A DNA stretch of 64,000 nucleotides from Tabrizicola aquatica (GCF_002900975.1 NZ_PJON01000004.1:62001-126000); one strand, 5' to 3'; counted from the first letter of the stretch, positions 49,027-59,268 are shown. Numbers and translations: made by a program. The notes: a model not told the origin generated them from the letters alone.

Positions 49027-50925
49027 CCGTGCCGTCCAGTGGACCCCGGCCGGAGGGATCGAGACCCCACCCCATTCCGCCGGGACCGGGTTGTAGTTGA
49101 ACAGGAAACGGTGCGTGGCCGTGTCGCGGCGGCGCAGCCCTTCGGGCAGGGGGTCGCACTCGATCCCCTCGGCGGCGCAGGCCCGGCCCAGGATGCGGGC
49201 CAGCGCCGCATCGTCCGGCCAGCCGCCCAAGTAGTGCAGCTTGCCCACCGCCACCAGCGCGGGCCAGCCGTCCTCGGCCGTCTCGACCACCTCGGCCCGG
49301 CCCTCCAGCTTTTCGCGCCAGTTCACCAGCGCCCCACCCAGGGCCAGGGGCACGGGAACGTCGGGCGGCAGACTTTCGACCCGCGCCACCACCGCGTCCA
49401 GCCCCGGCAAGGCCGGCGGCAGCGGCACCGGGATCGCGAAATCCGCGGTCTTGGAGTTTGTCCGCGGTCCCAGGATCGCCGTGCCGCCAAACCCCGCCAG
49501 CGCGGCTTTCAACGGCGCAGCCAGAGTGAATAGCCCCGGCGCCAGCACCAGCTTGTAGCCCGACAGGTCCGCCGTATCGGCAGGCAGGATATCCACGTTC
49601 AGCCCCAGCCGGCGGAGGCCCTTGTAGACATGGAACACCAGCCAGAAATAGCTGAAGCTGCGTCCCTGCGGCTGGATGCTCCACGCCCAGTCCGAGGCAT
49701 AGTCGAACACCAGCGCCACATCCGCCCGCGCCGTCCCCACCTCGGGCATCGCGGCCAGTTCCTGCAGCACCTGTTCCGCCTCGGCAAAGGCCTGCGCGGG
49801 GGCGCTGTCGGGGCGCAGAAGGCCCGCGTGCATCTGCTCTTGCGCAAAGGGCGCCTGGCGCCAGCGGAAATAGCACACCGCCTCGGCCCCGTGGGCAAAG
49901 GCCTCCCAGGCCCAGAGGCGGGCCATGCCCGGCAGGGGATCGGGGTTGTAGGGCGCCCAGTTCACCGGGCCGGGCTGCTGTTCCATGATCCACCAGCGGC
50001 CCTTTCCCACGGCGCGGTAAAGGTCGTGGTGGAAGGCCTGGAAATCAGGGTCGCCCTGCCGGACGAAGCGGCGCTTGTGCTCGGCATCCGCGGGGATGCG
50101 GTCCGAGAGGAAGCCCAAGGGGTAGCTGTCCCAGGACGCGATATCCAGGTCGTCGCCCACGTCCCAATGGTCGAACTCGGTGATCGCGCCCATGAAGTTG
50201 TGCGCGACGGGGGCGGCCGAGTGCTTGCGGATGATCTCTACCTGCAGCTTGTTGAAGGCGCGCACCTCGTCACTGGCGAAGCGGCGGAAGTCCAGGACAT
50301 GGGACGGGTTCGGCTCGCACACCGTCAGGTTCGGCAGGCCGATCTCGCGGAAGTCGCGGTATTCCATCGACCAGAACACGTTGCCCCAGGCCCGGTTCAG
50401 CGCGTCGGGCGACTGGTACTTCTGCGCCAGCCAATCCTGGAACGCGGTCTTCGCGGCCTCGGAATAGGAAAGCGTCGTCTCGTTGCAGGCATATTCGTTG
50501 TCGGTCTGCCAGGCGGCCACATGCGGGTTCTTCCCGTAGCGTTCCGCCAGCGCGGTGACGATCTTCGCGCATTCGGCGCGGTAGCCCTGGTGCGAGAAGT
50601 CATAGTGCCGCCGTGACCCGAAGACCTTTTGCCGACCCTGGGCGTCCACCGGCAGCATGTCGGGGTGACGGTCGATCATCCAGCGCGGCGGGGTGGCCGT
50701 GGGCGTGCCCAGGACGACCTTCAGCCCGCGCGCGCCCAAGGTCTCGATCGCGCGGTCCAGCCAGGCCCAGTCATAGCGCCCCGGCTCGGGTTCCATCCGG
50801 CTCCAGGCGAATTCGCCGATCCTGACCCAGGTCAGGCCCAGACGGGCCATCCGGGCGGCGTCCTCGGCCCATTGCGCCTCGTTCCAGTGTTCGGGGTAGT
50901 AGCAGACGCCAAGCGTTCTTTTCAT
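49024..50925 (-). CDS. GH42 beta-galactosidase
   Basis: 633-residue family-42 beta-galactosidase. N-terminal TIM barrel starting [19 protein letters not shown]; acid/base E144 in [13 protein letters not shown] and nucleophile E315 in [13 protein letters not shown]. Trimerisation domain at about 390-560 and a C-terminal beta domain. No signal peptide: acts on imported galactosides. Last gene of the galactoside operon; its ATG overlaps the stop of the lactonase gene by 4 bp. Confidence 0.95.
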   Translation of the reverse strand: MKRTLGVCYYPEHWNEAQWAEDAARMARLGLTWVRIGEFAWSRMEPEPGRYDWAWLDRAIETLGARGLKVVLGTPTATPPRWMIDRHPDMLPVDAQGRQKVFGSRRHYDFSHQGYRAECAKIVTALAERYGKNPHVAAWQTDNEYACNETTLSYSEAAKTAFQDWLAQKYQSPDALNRAWGNVFWSMEYRDFREIGLPNLTVCEPNPSHVLDFRRFASDEVRAFNKLQVEIIRKHSAAPVAHNFMGAITEFDHWDVGDDLDIASWDSYPLGFLSDRIPADAEHKRRFVRQGDPDFQAFHHDLYRAVGKGRWWIMEQQPGPVNWAPYNPDPLPGMARLWAWEAFAHGAEAVCYFRWRQAPFAQEQMHAGLLRPDSAPAQAFAEAEQVLQELAAMPEVGTARADVALVFDYASDWAWSIQPQGRSFSYFWLVFHVYKGLRRLGLNVDILPADTADLSGYKLVLAPGLFTLAAPLKAALAGFGGTAILGPRTNSKTADFAIPVPLPPALPGLDAVVARVESLPPDVPVPLALGGALVNWREKLEGRAEVVETAEDGWPALVAVGKLHYLGGWPDDAALARILGRACAAEGIECDPLPEGLRRRDTATHRFLFNYNPVPAEWGGVSIPPAGVHWTAR

Positions 50926-51755
50926 GTGATGACCTGGGGTTCGGGAAGGCCCTTGGCGACGCCGGGGAATGCGAAAAGCTGGCCCGAGGCCGGATGCTTC
51001 GCGCGCGCCTCGGCGTCCATGTGTTCAAGGGCGGTGGTGATGAATAGCGTGGAAAGGTCGGGGCCACCAAAGGCCGGGCAAGAGGATTGCGGCGCATCCG
51101 GGGTTTCCACCGCCTGCACAAAACTGCCGTCGGGGGCATAGCAGGCCACCCGCCCCGCACCCCATTGCGCGTTCCAGAACCGCCCCTCGGCGTCGATCAC
51201 CGCTCCATCGGGGTTCAACCCGGCGCGGGCCAGGTCCAGCCAGACCTCGGGCTCGCCCACCGGCCAGCCGGCCGTATCCAGCGCGACCTTCATTACCTGC
51301 CCTGTCGCGGTGTCCGAGAAATGCGCCGCCCCATCCAGCGTGAAACAGATCGAATTCGGGATGGTCACACCCTTGAAAAGCTGGCGCAATTCGCCGCGAT
51401 ACCAGCGCCAGATCGCGCCTGCGCCCTTCTCGGCCTTCTTGCCCATCGTGCCGAACCAGAAGCCGCCCTGCCGGTCGGCCCGCCCGTCGTTCGACCGCGT
51501 CTCGGCCGAGCCCGCCAGCGCCACCACCTGCCGCGCCTCGGTCGTCAGGTCAAAGCGGTACAGCCCGGATTCCGAGGCGATCAGCAGCTCATCCCGGCTG
51601 ATCCAGCCGGCGGCCGAGACGATCTCGGGGAAGGTCCAGGACCGTGTTTGCGAATGAAGCGTCCGGTTCAGGATGTCGAACCAATACAGGTCCTCACGTA
51701 TGGGATGCCACAGCGGGCCTTCGCCTAGTTCACAGGGGCGCGCGTCATGGATCAT
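50922..51755 (-). CDS. SMP-30/gluconolactonase-family lactonase
   Basis: 277-residue six-bladed beta-propeller of the SMP-30/regucalcin family. Metal-site residues are visible in [14 protein letters not shown] (Glu), [19 protein letters not shown] (Asn) and [19 protein letters not shown] (Asp region). By position it should open the galactonolactone formed by the sugar dehydrogenase to galactonate. Overlaps the aldolase gene upstream and the GH42 gene downstream by 4 bp each. Confidence 0.92.
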   Translation of the reverse strand: MIHDARPCELGEGPLWHPIREDLYWFDILNRTLHSQTRSWTFPEIVSAAGWISRDELLIASESGLYRFDLTTEARQVVALAGSAETRSNDGRADRQGGFWFGTMGKKAEKGAGAIWRWYRGELRQLFKGVTIPNSICFTLDGAAHFSDTATGQVMKVALDTAGWPVGEPEVWLDLARAGLNPDGAVIDAEGRFWNAQWGAGRVACYAPDGSFVQAVETPDAPQSSCPAFGGPDLSTLFITTALEHMDAEARAKHPASGQLFAFPGVAKGLPEPQVIT

Positions 51756-52360
51756 GCGAATACCGCGTCATGGGCCGCGACGATCTGGACCGCGCGGGCG
51801 TGGATTTCGTCGGTGGACAGGCCCGGCGTATACAGCGCCGTGCCGATGCCAAAGCCGCTGGCCCCGGCCTTGACCCAGTCGCCAAAATTGGCAGGCCCCG
51901 CCCCGCCGACAGCATAGACCGGCAGGTCTTTCGGCAGGACGGCGCGGATCGCCTTCAACCCCTCGGGCCCGATCAGGCTGCCGGGGAACAGCTTCAGCCC
52001 CGTGGCCCCGGCCTTGATTGCCGCGAAACATTCGGTGGGCGTCATCACACCCGGCCAAGAGGCCATGCCGTGCGCCCGGCCGGCAATGATCACGTCCGGG
52101 TCGCAGTTGGGCGAGACGACAAGGCTGCCCCCTGCCGCTTTCACCTGCCCCACCTGATCGACGGTCAGGACGGTGCCGGCCCCGATCTCGGCGTCCGGCA
52201 CGGCAGCAGCCATGGCGGTGATCGAGGCGAAGGGGTCGGGAGAGTTCAGCGGAACCTCGATCCGGGTGATCCCGGCGGCGACCAGCGCGCGGGCGGCGGC
52301 GGCGGCCTCGGCCGGGGTGATCCCGCGCAGGATGGCGATCAGGTTGCGGTGCTGGGTCAT
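51752..52360 (-). CDS. dgoA: 2-dehydro-3-deoxy-6-phosphogalactonate aldolase
   Basis: 202-residue class I KDPG/KDPGal aldolase. Schiff-base lysine in [17 protein letters not shown], conserved glutamate in [13 protein letters not shown], and phosphate-binding [15 protein letters not shown]. The sequence [10 protein letters not shown] and KLFPGS type is that of DgoA rather than Eda. Cleaves KDPGal into pyruvate and glyceraldehyde-3-phosphate. ATG 52360 overlaps the kinase stop. Confidence 0.94.
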   Translation of the reverse strand: MTQHRNLIAILRGITPAEAAAAARALVAAGITRIEVPLNSPDPFASITAMAAAVPDAEIGAGTVLTVDQVGQVKAAGGSLVVSPNCDPDVIIAGRAHGMASWPGVMTPTECFAAIKAGATGLKLFPGSLIGPEGLKAIRAVLPKDLPVYAVGGAGPANFGDWVKAGASGFGIGTALYTPGLSTDEIHARAVQIVAAHDAVFA

Positions 52361-53262
52361 CGGGCTGCCTCGGTCTGGGGGGCAAGCGAAGCAAGGCCCG
52401 CAAGGGTGCAATCGGTGGCGTTCAGGCGTTGCGCCTCGACCCCTTGCGCGGCAAGGGCGCGGGCATAGGCGGCTGACAGTTTCTCGGCCCCGATCAGGGT
52501 GACGCGCTGGCCAAGCCAATAGGGTTTCGCGGCCGCCAGTTCGGTACCGATCAGCAATCCCGACAGCCTTGCACGGGCGGCTTGCGGCGACAGCCCGGCG
52601 ATCAGCCCCTCGGCCCGCAGCGAGAAAAGCCGCGCGCCAAGGCGTTCGGGGCGCGACAGCGCATCGCCGACGCCGGTGTCAAAGGCGGTATCGTCCCAGC
52701 CCTCGCCCTGCATCCCGTGGCGCAGGACGGATGCCTCGGACAGCAGCGCGAACATCTCGCCTGTCATGAAGGTCTGAAAGCTGACCACCTCGCCCGCGCT
52801 GATGTGGACCCATTTGGAATGGGTGCCGGGCAGGCAGAAAACGCCGTCATAGCCGGGCAAAAGCCGCAGCGCGCCGGCGATCTGGGTTTCCTCGCCGCGC
52901 ATCACGTCGGCGGGGCTGGTCTGTTTCAGGCCGGGCGCGATGGACACCCGCAGGCGCGGGTCGGTGGTAGGCGCCATCACCTGCGCCGCGCGGTCCAAGG
53001 GGGTGCAGGGGACGCTGCGATAAGGTGCCTCGCACCAGCCCTGGCGGCTGCCGACCATGCCGCAGGCCACGACGGGCGGGTGCGCGCCCAGCCACGGCCC
53101 TATCAGACGCAGCAGCGCAGGCTCGAACCCATCACGCGGAAGTTTGCCCATCCCCTCGTCGCTGGTGGCTTCGGCCAGGACCCGGCCATCCGACGCCATC
53201 GCCCAGGCGCGCAGGTTCGAGGTGCCCCAGTCGACGGCGATCCATGCGGGGTTCGTAGTCAT
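52357..53262 (-). CDS. dgoK: 2-dehydro-3-deoxygalactonokinase
   Basis: 301-residue sugar-acid kinase of the ASKHA fold. Phosphate-1 loop [46 protein letters not shown] and the late [11 protein letters not shown] region are typical of DgoK. Phosphorylates KDGal before aldol cleavage. Starts overlapping the SDR gene stop by 4 bp. Confidence 0.94.
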   Translation of the reverse strand: MTTNPAWIAVDWGTSNLRAWAMASDGRVLAEATSDEGMGKLPRDGFEPALLRLIGPWLGAHPPVVACGMVGSRQGWCEAPYRSVPCTPLDRAAQVMAPTTDPRLRVSIAPGLKQTSPADVMRGEETQIAGALRLLPGYDGVFCLPGTHSKWVHISAGEVVSFQTFMTGEMFALLSEASVLRHGMQGEGWDDTAFDTGVGDALSRPERLGARLFSLRAEGLIAGLSPQAARARLSGLLIGTELAAAKPYWLGQRVTLIGAEKLSAAYARALAAQGVEAQRLNATDCTLAGLASLAPQTEAAR

Positions 53263-54023
53263 GCCGAGATATACCCCCCGTCCAGGATCAACGTCTGCGA
53301 GGTCATCATCCGCGACGCCCCCGAGGCCAGGAACAGCACCGCCCCGGCCATGTCTTCCGGCTGGATCGGGTCGGGGATGCACTGCCGCGCCAGATGCGCC
53401 GCAAGGCTGTCCGGGGTCACCCACATCTCTTTCTGCCGCTCGGTCAGCACCCAGCCGGGCGCGATGGCGTTGACGCGGATGCGGTCCCGCCCGAACTCTC
53501 GCGCCAGGGTGCGGGTCAGGCCGACGATCCCGGCATTGGCGGTGATGTAGGCAGCATAGCCCGCATCCGCCATCATGAAGCTGATCGAGGAGAAGTTGAT
53601 GATGCTGCCCCCGCCGGCCTGCTTCATGCCGGGGATCACGGTCTGGCAGGCAAAGAAATAGGACCGCAGGTTGACCGCCATCGACCAGTCCCAGAAGGTC
53701 TGGTCGGTTTTCAGCGTCTCGTGCCGCTGGTCGTTCGCGGCGTTGTTCACCAGCACGGTGATCGGCCCATGCACCTGCGCCGCCGTGGCCAGCGTCAGCT
53801 GCAACTGATCGGTGACCCCGATGTCGCAGGGCAGGAACAAGGGGCGGTTGCCCGTCGCCTGTTCCATCCGGTCGCAAAACGCCGTCGCGTCCGAGCGTTG
53901 GCAGAACGCCACCCGCGCGCCCTGGCGCAGGAACGCCTCGGTCAGCGCGGCCCCGATGCCCGAGCCGCCGCCGGTGATGAACACCGAGCGGTTCTTCAGG
54001 TCGGGAAAGACGGGATCGGTCAT
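53259..54023 (-). CDS. SDR oxidoreductase, probable galactose 1-dehydrogenase, with Asn at the catalytic Lys position
   Basis: 254-residue short-chain dehydrogenase: SVFITGGGSGIGAAL cofactor loop, NNAAND, NFSSIS with the catalytic serine, and the active-site Tyr in AYITANAGIVGLTR. Aligning the standard Y-x-x-x-K gives Y159-I-T-A-N163: the lysine is replaced by asparagine (codon AAT). By operon position it should oxidise galactose (or a related aldose) to the lactone, first step of the De Ley-Doudoroff pathway. Whether it is active without the Lys is open. Cytoplasmic; overlaps alpha-galactosidase by 4 bp. Confidence 0.85.
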   Translation of the reverse strand: MTDPVFPDLKNRSVFITGGGSGIGAALTEAFLRQGARVAFCQRSDATAFCDRMEQATGNRPLFLPCDIGVTDQLQLTLATAAQVHGPITVLVNNAANDQRHETLKTDQTFWDWSMAVNLRSYFFACQTVIPGMKQAGGGSIINFSSISFMMADAGYAAYITANAGIVGLTRTLAREFGRDRIRVNAIAPGWVLTERQKEMWVTPDSLAAHLARQCIPDPIQPEDMAGAVLFLASGASRMMTSQTLILDGGYISA

Positions 54024-56083
54024 GCTTTGCGTCCTTCGACGACCCACATCGTGGCGGGCCAGGCTACCGGCAACAGGATGCCGCGGGTCATCAGGGCTTG
54101 GCCGGTCAGCGTCAAGGGGGCAGCTTTCATCGCGGTGGGGCCGCGCGACTGGCGCGGGGCGTCCTCGGGGTTGGTCAGGGTAACCGTGTAGCGCGCCCCG
54201 GGTTCCAGCCCCGCCAGCCGCAAGGGCCGCGGCAGGATCTGCCGGCTGGTTTCCGCCTGACCGGCAAAGACGACAAAGCGGTCGCCCGCGGCCGAGACCT
54301 GCATCTCGGCCGTCACCGCCGGATCGTCGCTGTCCAGCCGCAGGATCGTGCCCGCCATGGTCCAGTCGCGGTTCGCCTTCCACCAGGACGTCACACGCCC
54401 CAGGGTCAGCGCCTCGTCCTCGGTCAACTCGCGCAGGTCCATCTCGAAGCCCATGTGCCGCTGTGCCGCGACCCAGGCGCGGAAGGCCATCGGCAGGACG
54501 CGCCCCGAGGTATGGCAATGGCGCGGCCCGACATGGCTGCCGGTCACCGCCGCAGGCAGGAACAGCGCCGCGTCGTGCTGGATGCGCAAGCGTTCCAGAG
54601 CGTCGTTGCTGTCGGAAAGCCAGACCCGATGCGTCCGCGCCAGGATGCCTGCGTCGATCCGCCCGCCACCCGAAGCGCAGCTTTCGATCTCGACCCCCGG
54701 ATGCGCCACACGGAGGCGGTCGATCAGGTCATAGATCCCCCGCGTCTGGGCGGCATCGACCACCGGCAACAGCCGGTTGTGGTCCCATTTGATATAGTCG
54801 ATCGGATATTCCTGCAGGATGGCCGAGACCTGCTGGAACAGGTTCTCCCGCACCTCGGGCAGTGCCAGGTTCAGCACCATCTGCTGCCGCCCGGTGATCT
54901 GGTCCCGTGGCCCCAGCATCCAGTCCGGATGCGCGCGGAACAGGTCCGAGTCGGGGTTCACCATCTCGGGTTCGAACCACAGCCCGAACGTCATGCCAAG
55001 CGAGTGAACATGCCGGATCAGCGGATGCAGCCCCTGCGGCCATTTGCGCCGGTCCATCGTCCAGTCGCCAAGCGAGGAGGTATCGTCGTCCCGCCGCCCG
55101 AACCAGCCATCATCCAGCACGAACCGCTCTGCCCCCAAGGCGGCGGCGCGGGTGGCGATTTCGGCCAGAGTGTCCAGCTTGTGGTCAAAGTAGACCGCTT
55201 CCCAACAGTTGTAATGCACCGGGCGCGGGCGCGCGGCGTCGGGCCACTGCACCACCCGGTCGCGGAGGTCGCGCTGGAACGCGGCGCCAAGGCCGTTCAG
55301 CCCCTGGCTCGAACAGGCGACGATCAACTCGGCCGTTTGGAACCGGGTTCCGGGTTCCGTCTCGGCCCCGAGGGCATGGCCGAACTGGACCTGACGGCGG
55401 CCGTCCGGCAATTCCTCGGCCACCATCCGGTGCCCGCCGGACCAGGCGTAATGCAAGGCCAAAGCCGCGCCGGCCGTGTTGGTGCAGCCCTCGCCCGCCA
55501 GGATCAGATAGGGCGGATGTTCGTGGCCCGAGCGGCCGGTCCGCGCCTCACGCAGGCGGATGCCGGGGGCCCAGGGGGTGCGGATCAGGTGGAACTCGCC
55601 GATCCATTTGCCGTGGACGTCGATCATCTCGCCCTGCTGCGGCGCGGGCAACACGGGGGCGGCCAGCCACTGCACGCGGATCGGGCGGTCGGACTGCAAC
55701 GTGGTTTGCAGGGTAATGACCCCAGTATCTTCCGCGCGCAGGTGGTGCGACAGGGTCAGCCCCTCGGCCCGGCTGTGCAGGGTCAGGCGGCCCGGCGCGG
55801 CTTCGGCCCGGTCAAAACGGAAGGCGGGCAGCAGCGGCGTGCCGTCCGCCTCGGCCAGCATGTGGCCCGGCTGGCCCTGGAAAGCCCGCCCCGGCTCGGG
55901 CGACAGGCTTAACGACGGCAGCTTGTCCAGCATCCCGCCGGTGATGTCGTTTCGCGCGGCAAGGGCAAGCTGGCCCAGATCCTCGGCCTCGGGCAGGGAC
56001 GGCCCCCAATAGATGACCTCGGGAATCCCGCCTTCGGTGGCAAGGGCGATGGTCTGCCCCTGCGTATCAATGCGCCAGTGCAT
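54020..56083 (-). CDS. GH36 alpha-galactosidase
   Basis: 687-residue alpha-galactosidase that removes terminal alpha-galactose from melibiose/raffinose-type sugars. N-terminal beta-supersandwich, TIM barrel with ERFVLDDGWFGRRDDD, GLWFEPEMVNPDSDL, nucleophile aspartate in YIKWDHNR, substrate-binding ESCASGGGRID and acid/base aspartate in WLSDSNDA; C-terminal beta domain. No signal peptide. ATG 56083 coincides with the permease stop. The upstream open frame overlaps the permease and is not part of it. Confidence 0.95.
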   Translation of the reverse strand: MHWRIDTQGQTIALATEGGIPEVIYWGPSLPEAEDLGQLALAARNDITGGMLDKLPSLSLSPEPGRAFQGQPGHMLAEADGTPLLPAFRFDRAEAAPGRLTLHSRAEGLTLSHHLRAEDTGVITLQTTLQSDRPIRVQWLAAPVLPAPQQGEMIDVHGKWIGEFHLIRTPWAPGIRLREARTGRSGHEHPPYLILAGEGCTNTAGAALALHYAWSGGHRMVAEELPDGRRQVQFGHALGAETEPGTRFQTAELIVACSSQGLNGLGAAFQRDLRDRVVQWPDAARPRPVHYNCWEAVYFDHKLDTLAEIATRAAALGAERFVLDDGWFGRRDDDTSSLGDWTMDRRKWPQGLHPLIRHVHSLGMTFGLWFEPEMVNPDSDLFRAHPDWMLGPRDQITGRQQMVLNLALPEVRENLFQQVSAILQEYPIDYIKWDHNRLLPVVDAAQTRGIYDLIDRLRVAHPGVEIESCASGGGRIDAGILARTHRVWLSDSNDALERLRIQHDAALFLPAAVTGSHVGPRHCHTSGRVLPMAFRAWVAAQRHMGFEMDLRELTEDEALTLGRVTSWWKANRDWTMAGTILRLDSDDPAVTAEMQVSAAGDRFVVFAGQAETSRQILPRPLRLAGLEPGARYTVTLTNPEDAPRQSRGPTAMKAAPLTLTGQALMTRGILLPVAWPATMWVVEGRKA

Positions 56084-56928
56084 TACTTCACGGCTCCAAG
56101 AGTAAGCCCGGCGATGAAGTGCTTCTGCATCAGGAAGAACATCGCGACAGGGGGAAGGGCGGCCAGGATCGACCCCGCGCTGACCAGGTGCCACTGGGCG
56201 ATCCATTGGCCGTTCAGGCTGGAGAGGCCGGCGGTGATCGGCTGGCTGTCCACCCCTTGCGTCAGGACCGTGGCCCAGAAGAAGTCATTCCAGATGAAGG
56301 TAAAGACCAGCACGCTAAGGGCCGCAATCGCGGGGCGCATCAGGGGCAGGACGATGTACCAGAAGATGCGCCATTCGGTGACGCCCTCGACGCGGGCGGC
56401 CTCGATCAGCTCGTACGGCAGGGCCTTGATGAAATTCCGCATGAAAAGGGTGCAGAACCCGGTGTTGAAGGCGATGTGGAACAGCGCGAGGCCATACCAG
56501 GTGTCGTACATCCCCAGTTGCAGTGTCATGTCGCGGACAGGCACCATCAGGATCTGGAACGGGACGAAATTCCCGGCGACGAACATGAAGAACACCAGGA
56601 TGTTCGCCCTGAACCCGTAGACCGCCAGTGCGAACCCCGTCATCAGCGACAGGCTGACCGCGCCGATCACCGTGGGGATCGTCACCCAAAGTGAGTTGAT
56701 CATGTACTGCCCTATGGGCGTTTCGGTGAAGATGAAGATATAGTTTTCCCAGGCAATCCCCGAGGGCATCCCGAAGTAATTGCCCTGCGCCAGATCCGAC
56801 GCCGGGCGCAGCGAGGTGAGTGCGACGCCTAAAAGCGGGAACAGCCAGACGAGCAGGGCGATGGGCAGCGCCACGGCATAAAGCCACTGCGCGGCGGTCG
56901 AGGATTTCTGGATCGGACGCGGGAACAT
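56083..56928 (-). CDS. Carbohydrate ABC transporter permease (MalG-type)
   Basis: 281-residue inner-membrane permease with six helices. The cytoplasmic EAA loop is ELIEAARVEGVTEWRIFWYIVLPLMRPAIA, and LFPLLGVALTSLRP follows the first helix. Partner of the MalF-type permease (starts 1 bp after its stop). Forms the channel of the galactoside importer with the ATPase at 60067-61119. Confidence 0.94.
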   Translation of the reverse strand: MFPRPIQKSSTAAQWLYAVALPIALLVWLFPLLGVALTSLRPASDLAQGNYFGMPSGIAWENYIFIFTETPIGQYMINSLWVTIPTVIGAVSLSLMTGFALAVYGFRANILVFFMFVAGNFVPFQILMVPVRDMTLQLGMYDTWYGLALFHIAFNTGFCTLFMRNFIKALPYELIEAARVEGVTEWRIFWYIVLPLMRPAIAALSVLVFTFIWNDFFWATVLTQGVDSQPITAGLSSLNGQWIAQWHLVSAGSILAALPPVAMFFLMQKHFIAGLTLGAVK

Positions 56929-56929
56929 C

Positions 56930-57847
56930 TCAGCGCTCCTTCTCGTCGCGCCACATCTTCCAGATGAAGCCCGAAATGAAGATCATCATGATGGCGAACA
57001 GGACGACGGCAATCGCCGCGCCATAGCCCATGCGGAAGCCGAACTCGCCCAGCGCCATCTCGAACATGTAGTAGGACAGGACGCGGCTTGATCCGAACGG
57101 CCCGCCGGTCGTCATGATCGACACCAGGTCGAACGACCGCAGCGCGCCGATCACGGTGACGATGACCGCGATGAAGGTGGCAGGCCGCAGTTGCGGCAGC
57201 ACCACATACCACAGCATCCGCCAGCCCTTGGCCCCATCCAGCCGCGCCGCCTCGATCTGGTCGGGGGCGACGTTGTTCAGGCCCGTCAGGTACAGGATCA
57301 TCACATAGGCAATCTGCGGCCAAAGCCCGGCGACGATGATGCCGTAGGTGACGAGGTCCGGGTCGGCAAGGATCGCGGTGCCTTTGCCCGTCAGCGATTC
57401 CGTCAGCAGGTAGAAGAGGCCAAAGTTCGGCGCATAGAACCAGGCGAAGATCAGGCCGACGACGACCTGGCTGATCACGAAGGGGAAGAAAAAGAGCGAC
57501 TTGTAAAGCCGGATGCCGGTGACGGTCTGGTTCAGGAAAATCGCGATGAAAAGGCCGATGGGAAGGGCCAGCATGTACAGGACCAGCCATTTCAGGTTGT
57601 TCCACAGGCTGGTCTCAAACGCCGGGTCGGTCATCAGCTCGGCATAGTTGCGGGTGCCGACGAAGGTCCCGGTGAACTCGCCATCCTGGTTGTAGAGGCC
57701 GTTCCAGTCATAGAACGACAGCGTCACGCTCTGGATGATCGGCCACAGCACATAGACGCCGAACATGAACAGCCCGGGCGCCAGGAACAGCCAGGGCGCG
57801 ATGGTCCTCTGGTTCCAGCGTCTCGCCGCCTGCGATGCCTGTGCCAT
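56930..57847 (-). CDS. Carbohydrate ABC transporter permease (MalF-type)
   Basis: 305-residue permease starting MAQASQAARRWNQRTIAPWLF. Six to seven helices, VLWPIIQSVTLSFYDWNGL after the first, EAA loop DQIEAARLDGAKGWRMLWYVVLPQLRP. Separated from the binding-protein gene by a hairpin terminator at 57868-57897, so its level is probably lower than that of the binding protein. Confidence 0.94.
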   Translation of the reverse strand: MAQASQAARRWNQRTIAPWLFLAPGLFMFGVYVLWPIIQSVTLSFYDWNGLYNQDGEFTGTFVGTRNYAELMTDPAFETSLWNNLKWLVLYMLALPIGLFIAIFLNQTVTGIRLYKSLFFFPFVISQVVVGLIFAWFYAPNFGLFYLLTESLTGKGTAILADPDLVTYGIIVAGLWPQIAYVMILYLTGLNNVAPDQIEAARLDGAKGWRMLWYVVLPQLRPATFIAVIVTVIGALRSFDLVSIMTTGGPFGSSRVLSYYMFEMALGEFGFRMGYGAAIAVVLFAIMMIFISGFIWKMWRDEKER

Positions 57848-57867
57848 GTCACTCCCCCCGGAAACCG

Positions 57868-57897
57868 AAAAAGGCGCCCCCCGCAAGGGGAGCGCCC
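57868..57897 (-). terminator. Intra-operon terminator / attenuator after the binding-protein gene
   Basis: On the minus strand GGCGCTCCCC, loop TTGC, GGGGGGCGCC (one T-G pair), followed by TTTTT. Lies between the binding protein and the permeases. Typical of sugar ABC operons in which the binding protein is made in excess. Confidence 0.75.
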
Positions 57898-57909
57898 GTT
57901 AGCCTTGGA

Positions 57910-59163
57910 TCACTGCGGGAACAGGCGCGTGCGCGTCGCTTCCAGCTGGGTCAGGATCTCTTCCAGCGCCTCGGGCTGCACCAGGAACCGCTGGAAGCCT
58001 TCCATGCCGGCCTTGGCATATTCAGCGTCCGCGTCGCGGTCCCAGAACTGGGCGATGCCGCCCGTCGCGGTGGACAGCGCCTCGAAGCCCGCCGTCAGGA
58101 ACGGATCGTCCGCCGGAACGGTCGCGTTCTTGTTGGTCGGGAGCTGGCCAACAGCGGTGTTCCACTTGGACTGCGCTTCCGGGCTGGCCATATAGGCCAG
58201 GAACGCCTTGGCGTCCTCGGGGTTCTTCGCGCCCGAGGTCAGGTGGATCGTGTCGGTCGGCGCTTCCTCGGCCCGGGCGATACCCGCGGCGATCTCCGGG
58301 AACACCATGAAGCCCAGGTTGTCGTTCGTCATCCCGCCTTCCTTGAAGACGCCGACGGCAAAGTTGCCCATGACATAGTTGGCAGCCTTGCCCTGCACGA
58401 ACAGCGCCGCCGCATCCTGCCAGTCGATGGCGGCATGGTTCTCGGTGACATAGGGCTGCAGCTTGCCCAGGTTCTCGAACACGGCGCGCGCTTCGGGCGA
58501 GGTCCACGAGATCTTGCCGGCAGCAAGATCGCTGTGGAACTGATAGCCGTTGGTCCGCAGGGACACATAATCGAAGATCCCCGCGACCGGCCACAGCGCC
58601 GACGAGCCGGTGGTCACGCAGTCGATGCCCGCAGCCTTGAACTTCTCGCAGTTCGCCAGGAAGGTTTCCCAGTTCACGCCTTCCGGTCCCGGCACTTCAA
58701 CGCCAGCAGCGGCGTAAGCGTCGCGGTTATAATAGATGCCCCACTGATAGTACGTGTAGGGGATCGCATACTGCTTGCCGTCGATGGTCGACGACGGGAC
58801 CGACGAGGCCAGCGATTCCATCAGGCCGTTGTTCGCCCAGACGTCCGAGATATCGGCAAACAGACCGGCCTCGACGAAGGGACGCATCCGGTTCGCGGCA
58901 TACCAGTTGGCCAGGTCCGGCGCATCGGCGGTCAGGAAGTTGCGGATCGCGTTCTTGTAGGCTTCGTGGTCGAAGTTGGTCAGCTGGACGTCGATCTCGG
59001 GGTTCGCGGCCTCGAAATCGGCGATCAGGGCTTCGGCGGCGGCCAGCGGAATCGGGTCATAGTCCGCGTTCCAGGTGACGACGCGCTTGTCCTGCGCGAA
59101 GGCCGAGGTGGACAGCAGCAAAGCCGCCCCGAGCGTCAGGGCGCCCGTCAGTTTGTGAACCAT
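57910..59163 (-). CDS. Sugar ABC transporter substrate-binding protein
   Basis: 417-residue periplasmic binding protein (family 1, MalE-like) with a signal peptide MVHKLTGALTLGAALLLSTSAFAQ. Motifs: RVVTWNADYDPIPLAAAEAL, IADFEAANPEIDVQLTNF, IPYTYYQWGIYYNRDAY, VMGNFAVGVFKEGG. First gene of the galactoside operon; promoter and probable IclR operator lie in the 105 bp to the divergent regulator. Ligand probably an alpha- or beta-galactoside by context. Confidence 0.94.
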   Translation of the reverse strand: MVHKLTGALTLGAALLLSTSAFAQDKRVVTWNADYDPIPLAAAEALIADFEAANPEIDVQLTNFDHEAYKNAIRNFLTADAPDLANWYAANRMRPFVEAGLFADISDVWANNGLMESLASSVPSSTIDGKQYAIPYTYYQWGIYYNRDAYAAAGVEVPGPEGVNWETFLANCEKFKAAGIDCVTTGSSALWPVAGIFDYVSLRTNGYQFHSDLAAGKISWTSPEARAVFENLGKLQPYVTENHAAIDWQDAAALFVQGKAANYVMGNFAVGVFKEGGMTNDNLGFMVFPEIAAGIARAEEAPTDTIHLTSGAKNPEDAKAFLAYMASPEAQSKWNTAVGQLPTNKNATVPADDPFLTAGFEALSTATGGIAQFWDRDADAEYAKAGMEGFQRFLVQPEALEEILTQLEATRTRLFPQ

Positions 59164-59179
59164 GGTTTCCTCCCGTTTG

Positions 59180-59196
59180 GTTTCACTATTTGAAAC
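59180..59196. promoter_or_regulatory. Putative IclR operator
   Basis: GTTTCA, five bases, TGAAAC: perfect 6-bp half-sites, 17 bp upstream of the binding-protein start. Additional TTGAA-containing half-sites (TTGAATATTGAAAAC) follow at about 59203-59217. Lies in the divergent region between the operon and its IclR regulator; assignment is an inference. Confidence 0.6.
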
Positions 59197-59268
59197 TTAG
59201 TCTTGAATATTGAAAACTATGTCGGCTATCGTTATCCCTGTCAACAAGGACGTTCCAAGGAGGGGACG

